A stretch of 16,595 bases of DNA from Serpentinimonas sp. (GTDB lineage Bacteria > Pseudomonadota > Gammaproteobacteria > Burkholderiales > Burkholderiaceae_C): the NCBI GenBank assembly GCA_025458665.1, contig JALOSG010000028.1, positions 1 to 16,595 on the forward strand. The letters run 5' to 3'. Both the position numbers and the translations under genes were made by a program. Positions 1 through 6,461 of the stretch are shown one piece after another (positions within the stretch are counted from its first letter, which is position 1; each line of letters begins with the position of its first letter). The notes beneath the pieces are model-generated. The model ran no database searches, was not told the origin of the DNA, and worked only from the letters and a program-made list of their open reading frames with translations.

Positions 1-164
1 GGGTGAACCAGATCAACGCGGCCATAGGCAACCTGGACCAGATGACGCAGCAGAACGCGGCGCTGGTGGAGCAGAGTGCGGCGGCGGCCACCAGCATGAG
101 CGAGCAGGCTGCGCAACTCTCCGAGGTGGTCAGCATTTTCAAGGTGGGCCCCGAACTCCGCTGA
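1..164 (+). CDS. Methyl-accepting chemotaxis protein, C-terminal end (5' truncated by window)
   Basis: The reading frame is open from the left edge (first full codon at base 3) and stops with TGA at 162-164, giving about 53 residues. It begins VNQINAAIGNLDQMTQQNAA and continues with LVEQSAAAA, the last helix of the MCP signalling domain that packs with CheA and CheW at the cell pole. The family senses ligands and tunes CheA autophosphorylation. After this helix comes a short tail ending FKVGPELR, with no C-terminal xWxxF-type pentapeptide for tethering CheR or CheB. Adaptation would therefore need another receptor or direct CheR action (inference). The sensor part lies outside the window. Only 15 bp separate it from the downstream GGDEF-EAL gene, which suggests co-transcription. 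The family is very likely from the QNAALVEQ signature; which receptor it is cannot be told. Confidence 0.9.
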   Translation, partial: VNQINAAIGNLDQMTQQNAALVEQSAAAATSMSEQAAQLSEVVSIFKVGPELR

Positions 165-179
165 TCGGGCTGGCCAGCC

Positions 180-2558
180 ATGTCACCGCCTTCTGCAGAG
201 CTCATCAGAGACCTGGGCATGAACGCTGGGCTCATAGCCCTGCTGGCCGTGGTGTACGGTGCAGCCACCACCCGCTCGCGCAGCCGCCATGCGGCCACCC
301 GCGCCCAACGCAACAGCCTCCTGCTGTTGCTGGGTGGGCTGTTCTTTGGGCTGGTGGGAATCGCCTGCATGATGGCGCCCATCACCCTGGCCGAGGGCGT
401 CATTCTGGATGCCAAGACCCTCGTCACGGCGCTGGCCGGGGCCTACCTGCCCACGTGGCCTGCCGCGTTGGCGGTGGGTATGGTGACGGGTTACCGCGTA
501 CACCTGGGCGGAGCGGGCATGGCCCCCGCACTGCTGGCCATTGCCCTGAGTGCGGCGGTGGGCTACGGCATGCGCCGCTGCCGTGGCTGGTTCGAGCGCA
601 TTCTGGGCCGCCCCTGGAGCCAATGGGCGTGGCTGATGACTTTCGGGCTGGCGGTGGCTGCGGCGGCGCTGGGCGCGATGATGCTGCTGCCGGCAGCCGC
701 ACGGGCCGAGGTGGTGCCCCGCATGTGGCTGCCTGTGCTGGTCATCTACCCGCTGGCCCTGGTGGCGTTTGGCTTCCTCATGGACGGCAGCCTGGAGTTG
801 CGCCGGCGCACCCTGGAACTGGAAGCCGCGGCCGAGCAGAAGGAAAACCTGCTGGCCCAGACCCGGCAGGCGGCCAGCGTGTTCCACAACAGCCGCGACA
901 CCATCGCCATCATGGCGCCCGACGGTACCGTGCTGGACGTGAACCCCATGTTCTGTGAGGTGATGGGCTACTCCCGCGAAGAGCTGGTGGGCAAGCCCTC
1001 CACCCGCCTGCGCATGGACGAAGGCGGCGAAGCGGTGTTCCTGCGTACCGTGTTGCAAGCGATTGCCGACAAAGGGCGCTGGCAGGGTGAACTGGCGCGC
1101 AAGAAAAAAAGCGGCGAGATTTTTGTGTCCGAAGTCACCATCGATGCGCTGCACGACGAATCGGGGGTGGTGCGCAAACTGGTGTCCATAGGGCGTGACC
1201 TGACCGAGAAGCGCCGACTGGAGGAAGCCGTACTGAGGGCTGCGCGTTTCGATGCCTTGTCCGGGCTGCCGAACCGCCAGATGCTGCACCAGCAACTGGA
1301 GGCCCTGCTGGGGCGGGGTGGGTCTGCCCTGACGGCAGTGTGCGTCCTCGACATCGACCACTTCAAAGCCCTGAACCTGCGCTTCGGAGCAGCCGCCTGC
1401 GACAGCCTGTTGCGCGATCTGGCGGGGGTGCTTCGCCAGGGCGCCCAGGACGGCAACCTGATTGGCCGCATTGCCGGCGACGAATTCGTGGTGGTGCTCT
1501 CCCAATGCGCCGACCAGAGCGAAGCCCTGGACCGCATGGAGACGCTGCGCCAGACCCTGGCGCAGCCGCTGCGCGTGGGGCATGAAGAGGTACGCCTGAG
1601 CGCTAGCGTGGGCATGACCTTTTTCCCAGATGACGATTCCGATGCCGAGGGCCTGCTGCGCCATGCCGATCTGGCCATGTACTCGGCCAAGGAACAGGGC
1701 CGCGACCGGATCTTTGTGTACGACTCACAGAAAGACGTGCGTGCCCAGGCCCGCCGCGAGAGCGTGCGCCGGATCGACGCGGCCATTGCCCAGGGAGAAA
1801 TGGTGCTGTTCTTCCAACCCAAAATCCGGCTCTCCGATGGCGCGGTGGTGGGGGCCGAGGCACTCATCCGCTGGCGCCACCCGGAGCGCGGCCTGTTGCC
1901 TCCCGGGGCTTTCCTTGACCAGATTCAGGGCAGCCCGACCGCCGCCACGCTGGACTACTGGGTGGTGGCCGAGGCGCTGCGCATAGCCAGCGGCTGGCAG
2001 GCGCAAGGCACCTTGCTGCCCGTGAGCGTGAACATGACGGTGTCCACCCTCATAGACCCGCGCTTCACGGTGGAAATAGGCCGCCTGTTGCGCCAGCACG
2101 CCCAACTGCCGCCGCAGTTCCTGGAGGTGGAATTGCTGGAAACCGAAACCATGAACGACCTGTCCATGGTGGCCTTTGTCATTCAGGATCTTGCCGAAAT
2201 CGGTGTGCAGTGCTCCATCGACGACTTCGGCACGGGTTACTCGTCCCTCACCTACCTGCAACGTCTGCCTGCGCAGACCATCAAGATCGACCAGTCCTTC
2301 GTGCGCGACATGCTGTGCAGCGACCGCGACCGCTCCCTGGTGCGCGGTGTGGTCAGTCTGGCCAAGGCGTTTGAGCGGCAGGTGGTGGCCGAGGGAGTGG
2401 AAACCGAGCAGCATGCGGCCACCTTGCACGAGATGGGCTGCGACCTGTTGCAGGGCTACGGCATTGCGCGGCCCATGCCGGCGCCGGACATCCCGGCCTG
2501 GGTGGCCCAGTGGCGCATGCCGGAGGCTTTCCTGAAAGACGGTGGGCGGGTTTCTTGA
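180..2558 (+). CDS. Membrane 5TMR-LYT/PAS/GGDEF/EAL protein (c-di-GMP phosphodiesterase, possibly bifunctional)
   Basis: 792 aa. Residues about 14-203 hold six hydrophobic helices, and the segment EGVILDAKTLVTALAG followed by YRVHLGG matches the 5TMR-LYT sensor fold (LytS/YhcK type). A PAS domain follows (about 230-345), then GGDEF (about 350-505) and EAL (about 530-781). The GGDEF signature is AGDEF (432-436). LDIDHFKALN supplies the metal and substrate positions, but the RxxD inhibitory site that should precede AGDEF is QDGN, so product inhibition is unlikely. The EAL domain looks intact: EAL at 560-562, the N of SVNMTV, ELLETE, DDFGTGYSS at 681-689, KIDQSF, AEGVE (E738) and QGY at 758-760. 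Cleavage of c-di-GMP to pGpG is therefore the safest activity; cyclase activity is possible, because AGDEF variants can be active, or the domain may only bind GTP. The ATG at 180 lies 15 bp after the MCP stop with a weak ribosome site, so translation may depend on the upstream gene. Confidence 0.93.
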   Translation: MSPPSAELIRDLGMNAGLIALLAVVYGAATTRSRSRHAATRAQRNSLLLLLGGLFFGLVGIACMMAPITLAEGVILDAKTLVTALAGAYLPTWPAALAVGMVTGYRVHLGGAGMAPALLAIALSAAVGYGMRRCRGWFERILGRPWSQWAWLMTFGLAVAAAALGAMMLLPAAARAEVVPRMWLPVLVIYPLALVAFGFLMDGSLELRRRTLELEAAAEQKENLLAQTRQAASVFHNSRDTIAIMAPDGTVLDVNPMFCEVMGYSREELVGKPSTRLRMDEGGEAVFLRTVLQAIADKGRWQGELARKKKSGEIFVSEVTIDALHDESGVVRKLVSIGRDLTEKRRLEEAVLRAARFDALSGLPNRQMLHQQLEALLGRGGSALTAVCVLDIDHFKALNLRFGAAACDSLLRDLAGVLRQGAQDGNLIGRIAGDEFVVVLSQCADQSEALDRMETLRQTLAQPLRVGHEEVRLSASVGMTFFPDDDSDAEGLLRHADLAMYSAKEQGRDRIFVYDSQKDVRAQARRESVRRIDAAIAQGEMVLFFQPKIRLSDGAVVGAEALIRWRHPERGLLPPGAFLDQIQGSPTAATLDYWVVAEALRIASGWQAQGTLLPVSVNMTVSTLIDPRFTVEIGRLLRQHAQLPPQFLEVELLETETMNDLSMVAFVIQDLAEIGVQCSIDDFGTGYSSLTYLQRLPAQTIKIDQSFVRDMLCSDRDRSLVRGVVSLAKAFERQVVAEGVETEQHAATLHEMGCDLLQGYGIARPMPAPDIPAWVAQWRMPEAFLKDGGRVS

Positions 2559-2562
2559 GGGC

Positions 2563-3078
2563 TCAGTGTCCGCCGAGCTTGCGGAACGCCATGCCGCACA
2601 GCAGCCCTACCGATTTGAGGATGGACACATCCTCCGCCGACCACTGTTTGATGCGGTCCACCTGCTCGCAACAGAACAGGCCGTAGGGCTTGCCCGAGAG
2701 GTTGATGGCCACATCCAGCAGACTGTGGATGCGGTTTGGCTCGAAATAAGAAGCGTTGAAGCACTCGGTGGCAGGGTGGCGGCGGGCGTGGCTGGCCTCC
2801 AGCAGTCCCTGTTCGCGGATGGCAGCAAAGTAAGGTCCGTAGTCGGCTTCCAGCAAAAGCAGCCCCCGGCTGTGCCGGCCCTCGTGCAGGTCGTACAGGT
2901 CCAGGCAAACCACCTCGTCCAGCCGTTCGCTGGTGAAGCGCCACAGGCTGGCCCGGCTGCACCCCAGCAGGGCCGTGATGGTTTCCGTCAGGCCGCGGTA
3001 GAAGCCGTCGGCGTCGATGTCGCCAGCCACCGCGCTGGAGACCAGCGAAGAGACTTTTTTCTGGGCCAGGGTATCCAT
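2563..3078 (-). CDS. Stand-alone GAF domain protein
   Basis: 171 aa, soluble, with no signal peptide or membrane helix. Almost the whole length is one GAF domain: an amphipathic lead helix (LVSSAVAGDIDADGFYRGL), a core strand with CSRASLWRFT (about 40-49), an acidic loop with DLYDLHEG, and the final strand and helix PYGLFCCEQ...QWSAEDVSILKSVG. GAF domains bind small ligands such as cyclic nucleotides, haem or bilins, or act in dimerisation. No chromophore-binding motif is recognisable; cysteines in FCCEQ and near the C-terminus (LLCGMAF) are notable but not diagnostic. It is the last gene of a minus-strand run, starting 15 bp after the small membrane protein, and it converges on the GGDEF-EAL gene with only 4 bp between stops. 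The start is fixed because an in-frame stop lies a few codons upstream. It may partner a kinase or cyclase that lacks its own GAF domain (inference). Confidence 0.85.
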   Translation of the reverse strand: MDTLAQKKVSSLVSSAVAGDIDADGFYRGLTETITALLGCSRASLWRFTSERLDEVVCLDLYDLHEGRHSRGLLLLEADYGPYFAAIREQGLLEASHARRHPATECFNASYFEPNRIHSLLDVAINLSGKPYGLFCCEQVDRIKQWSAEDVSILKSVGLLCGMAFRKLGGH

Positions 3079-3093
3079 GGCGCAGATTGTGAC

Positions 3094-3489
3094 TCACTCC
3101 GGCTGCTGCGCAGCCTGGCGTGCCCAGACTTTTTGCAGGACGTTGGCCGCAATCAGATCGGCCATGCCCATGACGAACAGCGCGATACCCAGCATCTCGG
3201 CGACGTCCGGATCGAGCCAGCTGGGCTCGGAACCCAGTATCCACATGGCCGCTGCCAGTAAGACGATGGCCATGGCGCGCAGCAACACCAGAACCAGCCT
3301 GCGGTTTCCTGGCGCAGCCAGCGCCGAGAGGCCGGCTGGCCGGGCCTGGCCGGGCTGGAAAAACGGATCGCCAGGCTGTTCCTTGGCAGGCCCCTGTGGC
3401 AGGGAGTTGGCCCAGGACTTGTCCACCTCGGGTTTCTGCATTTTTGCGTCCCGCCGGATTTTCTCTATGTCGCGGAAATCTACTGTCAT
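3094..3489 (-). CDS. Small two-TM membrane protein of unknown function
   Basis: 131 aa. I do not recognise a named family. The N-terminal 60 residues are polar and proline/glycine-rich (MTVDFRDIEKIRRDAKMQK, then PGDPFFQPGQ), probably cytoplasmic and disordered. Two hydrophobic helices follow: about 65-84 (LVLVLLRAMAIVLLAAAMWI) and about 97-116 (EMLGIALFVMGMADLIAANV), joined by a short acidic loop with SWLDPD, with a basic tail. The ATG at 3487-3489 is supported by a GGAG about 7 bases upstream. It lies 15 bp after the methyltransferase stop and 15 bp before the GAF gene, so all three are probably one transcript. A role as a small inner-membrane accessory protein is possible, but nothing in the sequence identifies a partner. 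Confidence 0.8.
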   Translation of the reverse strand: MTVDFRDIEKIRRDAKMQKPEVDKSWANSLPQGPAKEQPGDPFFQPGQARPAGLSALAAPGNRRLVLVLLRAMAIVLLAAAMWILGSEPSWLDPDVAEMLGIALFVMGMADLIAANVLQKVWARQAAQQPE

Positions 3490-3504
3490 GCGCTGCTCCG
3501 GTGT

Positions 3505-4461
3505 TCAGTGCTGCAGGATAGGGCCGCTGGCGGGCGCGTGCAAGTTGCGCTGGTATACCCACACTTTCAGGGCGCGCTCGGGGGTGGCATCGGCAAAGGC
3601 GGCGGGGTTGGGCAGGCGCTCCACGCGCTCCATCTCGGGGGCTTCGGCCTGCACCAGCTGGTGCAGGAAGTCGCTGCCCAGCTCGGGCGCGTTCAGGCAC
3701 AGCAGGGCGCGGCCGCCGGGGGGCAACAGGTCGGGCAGCCGGCGCACCAGCCGCGCGTAGTCCTTGGTGGCCACAAAGCTGCCTTTCTGGAAGCTGGGCG
3801 GGTCCAGGATGACCAGGCCATAGGGCCCACTGCGGGTGATCTTGCCCCAGCTGCTGAACACATCGTGCGCCATGAAGCTGGCGCCTGCGGCCATGCCGTT
3901 GATCTGGTGGTTCTGCTGCCCCGTGGCCAGCGCGCGGCGGTTCATGTCCACGTTGAGCACATGGCGCGCGCCACCCTGCAGCGCCGCCACCGAAAACGCG
4001 CAGGTGTAGGCAAACAGGTTCAGCACCTTCAGGGGTTTTCCGGCGGCGGCAGCCGCTTCCGCCTGCGCGCGCACCCAGCGCCGGCCCTCGGCCATGTCGA
4101 GGAAGAAACCGTGGTTCTGGCCTTCCAGCAGCTGCACACGCCAGCGCAGGCCAGCTTCCTGCACTTCGTGCGGAGAGGGCACGGTGCCGGCCATGAGGCG
4201 GGTTTCGGTGCGGCCTTCGTGGCGGCACTGGTACACCCAGTTCAGGGGCTCTGTGCTGCCCACGCGCTGCTGCAGGGCGGCGCCGATGGCGGCCAGTTCG
4301 GCTTCGGTGGCGGGGCGGAAGGCGGTGAGCAGCCACACCGGCGCAAAGCGGTCCAGCGCCCAGTGCTCGCAGCCCGGGTGCAGGCCGCCGCGGCCATGGA
4401 AAACCCGCCCCGCATCGGGGGGCGTGGGCGCCTGGGCAATGGCTTGGAGCAGGGCTTGCAT
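3505..4461 (-). CDS. Class I SAM-dependent methyltransferase, RlmI-like (Methyltrans_SAM family)
   Basis: 318 aa from the ATG at 4461. It transfers a methyl group from S-adenosylmethionine, probably to RNA by analogy with the RlmI/RlmK-type family; the substrate is not determined. After an N-terminal domain (about 1-110) comes the entry motif GQNHGFFLDMAEGRRWV. SAM-binding motif I is LNLFAYTCAFSVAALQGGA (from residue 147), with the acidic motif II end VNVD-like LNVDMNRRAL. GQQNHQING is the usual family helix, and the catalytic-loop motif is LDPPSFQKG (DPPSF at 220-224). It lacks an obvious PUA domain, unlike full-length RlmI. Start choice: the frame runs open to an ATG at 4551, but those extra 30 residues (MQWRAWACMG...) look unlike the family, so the internal ATG is preferred; neither start has a good Shine-Dalgarno. 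It is the first gene of the minus-strand run and divergent from yghU. Confidence 0.87.
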   Translation of the reverse strand: MQALLQAIAQAPTPPDAGRVFHGRGGLHPGCEHWALDRFAPVWLLTAFRPATEAELAAIGAALQQRVGSTEPLNWVYQCRHEGRTETRLMAGTVPSPHEVQEAGLRWRVQLLEGQNHGFFLDMAEGRRWVRAQAEAAAAAGKPLKVLNLFAYTCAFSVAALQGGARHVLNVDMNRRALATGQQNHQINGMAAGASFMAHDVFSSWGKITRSGPYGLVILDPPSFQKGSFVATKDYARLVRRLPDLLPPGGRALLCLNAPELGSDFLHQLVQAEAPEMERVERLPNPAAFADATPERALKVWVYQRNLHAPASGPILQH

Positions 4462-4580
4462 GGGGGAAGGGTGGAACTCTTGGGGACAGGCCGCCGAGTA
4501 TGCCTTGCAGCCACTGTGGCGGCCCATGCAGGCCCATGCGCGCCACTGCAAGCTTCAACGGCAGCGCTTAGACTGTCCGT

Positions 4581-4622
4581 TCGTCTTGCCTTCTTCGCCT
4601 TGCCTTCCTCGCCTTGCCTCTT
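4581..4622. repeat. Three tandem copies of a 14-bp pyrimidine-rich unit
   Basis: Units at 4581-4594, 4595-4608 and 4609-4622 read TCGTCTTGCCTTCT, TCGCCTTGCCTTCC and TCGCCTTGCCTCTT. They lie in the 205-bp divergent gap between the methyltransferase and yghU, ending 45 bp before the yghU start, so they probably fall in its leader or promoter. One strand is almost all C and T apart from single G residues. Function unknown: it could be a regulator site, an mRNA leader element, or simple slippage. Confidence 0.7.
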
Positions 4623-4666
4623 CCCGTCCAGTTCGCTGGCCGGGCACGCCACGGAGATACCCCTGC

Positions 4667-5608
4667 ATGAGTTCCAACGCCCATTCCAACGACCGCCCCG
4701 ACCCCGCCCCCTCAGTGGCCAATGCCAACCAGCCGCCCGGCTACGAGCCGCCCAAGGTGTGGCGCTGGGACGCCGGCAACGGCGGGCGCTTTGCCAACAT
4801 CAACCGGCCCATTTCTGGCGCCACGCACGAGAAAGATCTGCCGGTGGGCAAGCACCCGCTGCAGCTGTATTCGCTGGCCACGCCCAACGGCGTGAAAGTC
4901 ACGGTCATGCTGGAGGAATTGCTGGCGCTGGGCCACAGCGGCGCCGAATACGACGCCTGGCTCATCCGCATCCATGAGGGCGACCAGTTCGGCAGCGGCT
5001 TTGTGGGTGTGAACCCCAACTCCAAAATCCCGGCGCTGCTGGACCGCAGCGAACCCACGCCGGTGCGGGTGTTCGAGTCGGGTGCCATCCTGCAGTACCT
5101 GGCCGAAAAGTTCGGCGCCTTCCTCCCCACCGAGCGCAGCCAGCGCGCCGAATGCCTGTCGTGGCTGTTCTGGCAGATGGGCAGCGCGCCCTACCTGGGT
5201 GGCGGCTTCGGGCATTTCTACGCCTACGCGCCGTTCAAGATCCAGTACGCCATCGACCGTTTTGCCATGGAGACCAAGCGCCAGATGCATGTGCTGGACC
5301 AGCGCCTGGCGCAGCACCGCTACCTGGCCGGGGACGACTACACCATTGCCGACATGGCCGTTTGGCCCTGGTACGGCGCGCTGGCCAAGGGCCTGATCTA
5401 CGAGGCTGGCGAGTTCCTGCAGGTGCAGGAGTACCCGAACGTGCAGCGCTGGACCGACGAGATTGCCGCACGCCCCGCCGTGCAGCGCGGCCGCATGGTG
5501 AACCGCACCTGGGGCGAGCCCGCCAGCCAGCTGCACGAACGCCACGACGCCAGCGACTTTCTCACCCAGACCCAGGACCAGAAGGACAAGAAGGACCAGC
5601 CCGCATGA
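4667..5608 (+). CDS. yghU: Glutathione-dependent disulfide-bond oxidoreductase YghU (GST family)
   Basis: 313 aa, soluble and cytosolic. It matches E. coli YghU closely along its whole length. Family knowledge: YghU binds two glutathiones per subunit and reduces disulfides such as 2-hydroxyethyl disulfide; it is a nu-class GST with weak classical transferase activity. Visible hallmarks are KVWRWD, FANINRPISG (42-51), THEKDLPVGKHPLQLYSL, TPNGVKVTVMLEELLALG (from 72), NPNSKIPAL (116-124), the glutathione-binding pair E137-S138 in FESGAI, the C-terminal domain with GGGFGHFYAYAP, DYTIADMAVWPW, and the terminal LHERHDASDF. The N-terminus is about 20 residues longer than in E. coli and rich in Pro, Asn and Asp. 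The ATG at 4667 has GGAG at 4653-4656; the frame is open far upstream, but that part lies antisense to the methyltransferase and shows no homology. Its stop overlaps the next GST start (ATGA), so translation is likely coupled. Confidence 0.95.
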   Translation: MSSNAHSNDRPDPAPSVANANQPPGYEPPKVWRWDAGNGGRFANINRPISGATHEKDLPVGKHPLQLYSLATPNGVKVTVMLEELLALGHSGAEYDAWLIRIHEGDQFGSGFVGVNPNSKIPALLDRSEPTPVRVFESGAILQYLAEKFGAFLPTERSQRAECLSWLFWQMGSAPYLGGGFGHFYAYAPFKIQYAIDRFAMETKRQMHVLDQRLAQHRYLAGDDYTIADMAVWPWYGALAKGLIYEAGEFLQVQEYPNVQRWTDEIAARPAVQRGRMVNRTWGEPASQLHERHDASDFLTQTQDQKDKKDQPA

Positions 5609-6240
5609 TCACCTTGTACGACTGCGCCACTGCGCCCAGCCCGCGCCGCGCCCGCATTCTGCTGGCCGAAAAAGGCGTGGCCCACGAGACGGTGCAGATC
5701 GACCTGCGCGCGGGGGAGCAGATGAGCGAGGCCTACCGCGCCATCAACCCGCAATGCACGGTGCCCGCGCTGCGCACCGAAGAAGGCGCCGTGCTGAGCG
5801 ACAACGCGGCCATTGCGGCGTACCTGGAGGCGCGTTTTCCGCAGCCCCCGCTGTTCGGCGTGACCCCGCTGGAGCAGGCCGAGGTGGCCAGCTGGCAGTG
5901 GCGCGTGGAGTTCGAGGGCCTCATGGCCATTGCCGAGGCCTTGCGCAACAGCTCGCCGGGCATGGTCAACCGCGCGCTGCCCGGCCCGGTGGACTACGCG
6001 CAGATTCCAGAGCTGGCGCAGCGCGGCCTGAAGCGGGTGGAGCAATTCTTCGCCATGCTGAACCAACGCCTGGAAGAGCAGGAATTCGTGGCCGCTGGCC
6101 GCTTCAGCATTGCCGACATCACGGCGGTGGTGGCAGTGGACTTTGCCCGCATCGTGAAAGTGAAACCCACGCCCGAGGCGCACCCGCACCTGCTGCGCTG
6201 GCGCGCGGCCATGGCGCAGCGGCCGTCCATGGCGCTGTGA
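5605..6240 (+). CDS. Glutathione S-transferase family protein
   Basis: 211 aa, cytosolic. The N-terminal thioredoxin-like domain (1-78) starts ITLYDCATAPSPRRARILLA, a common bacterial GST pattern of the NPRRVRIFLAEKG type, with Ser or a nearby residue as the likely glutathione activator. The cis-proline loop is CTVPAL (P54), and LSDNAAIAAYLEARFPQPP stands where the usual E-S glutathione-binding pair would be, with S65-D66. The all-helical C-terminal domain (about 85-205) contains the N-capping box-like AAGRFSIADITAVVAVDFA, typical of GSTs (the SIAD motif). It conjugates or reduces electrophilic substrates using glutathione; the actual substrate cannot be told. The ATG lies inside the yghU stop (ATGA overlap), so the two are an operon and may act in the same thiol or detoxification task. 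A hairpin follows the stop immediately. Confidence 0.92.
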   Translation: MITLYDCATAPSPRRARILLAEKGVAHETVQIDLRAGEQMSEAYRAINPQCTVPALRTEEGAVLSDNAAIAAYLEARFPQPPLFGVTPLEQAEVASWQWRVEFEGLMAIAEALRNSSPGMVNRALPGPVDYAQIPELAQRGLKRVEQFFAMLNQRLEEQEFVAAGRFSIADITAVVAVDFARIVKVKPTPEAHPHLLRWRAAMAQRPSMAL

Positions 6241-6269
6241 CCGGGCTTGCGCCCGGCGCTGCCAGCGCC
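6241..6269 (+). terminator. GC-rich hairpin(s) directly after the GST stop, weak terminator candidate
   Basis: CCGGGC-TTGC-GCCCGG (6241-6256) is a perfect 6-bp stem with a four-base loop. An alternative, overlapping stem is GGCGCT-GCC-AGCGCC (6255-6269). They start at the base after the GST stop codon. No T-tract follows, so intrinsic termination is uncertain; the structure may instead protect the 3' end of the mRNA or mark a Rho-dependent end. Confidence 0.4.
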
Positions 6270-6356
6270 CAGGCCGCTGGTATTCGGGTCGGACTCCCGG
6301 TGTGGTCGCAGGCACACACTGGCCGGTAGCTACCCTGCGAATAGGGTCTTGCCCGA

Positions 6357-6385
6357 CTGGCAACATCGTTGCACACCGCGATAAT
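6357..6385 (+). promoter_or_regulatory. Possible sigma-70 promoter for the binding protein/hybrid kinase operon
   Basis: CTGGCA (6357-6362) and GATAAT (6380-6385) are separated by 17 bp and match the -35 and -10 consensus at 4 and 5 of 6 positions. The -10 lies in a short A/T-rich island (GATAATGATAAAAAAAC) that stands out in GC-rich surroundings. A start near 6392 would leave a leader of about 70 nt before the binding-protein start. Found by eye only. Confidence 0.4.
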
Positions 6386-6461
6386 GATAAAAAAACAGAA
6401 ACAGGGCAGGCCAACAGCCCGGGCACAGGGAGTCGAACAGTTCTGAGACGCGAGGTTCTCT

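Noticed and set aside
183..1664. A 493-codon open frame on the minus strand
   Set aside because: It is antisense to the GGDEF-EAL gene, is rich in His/Gln/Gly low-complexity sequence, and has no family motif; long antisense frames are common in GC-rich DNA.
2545..2575. GGCGG/CCGCC inverted repeat between the convergent genes, possible bidirectional terminator
   Set aside because: Only a 5-bp stem with a loop of about 20 bases and no T-tract; not convincing.
2456..4558. A 700-codon open frame on the minus strand
   Set aside because: It covers three well-supported genes in another frame and its protein is Pro/Arg/Ala-rich without domains.
4094..4666. Upstream extension of the yghU frame
   Set aside because: The yghU homology begins only after the ATG at 4667, which has its own GGAG; the extension is antisense to the methyltransferase.
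3508..4977. A 489-codon plus-strand frame running into yghU
   Set aside because: It is antisense to the methyltransferase, then out of frame with yghU; no homology or ribosome site.
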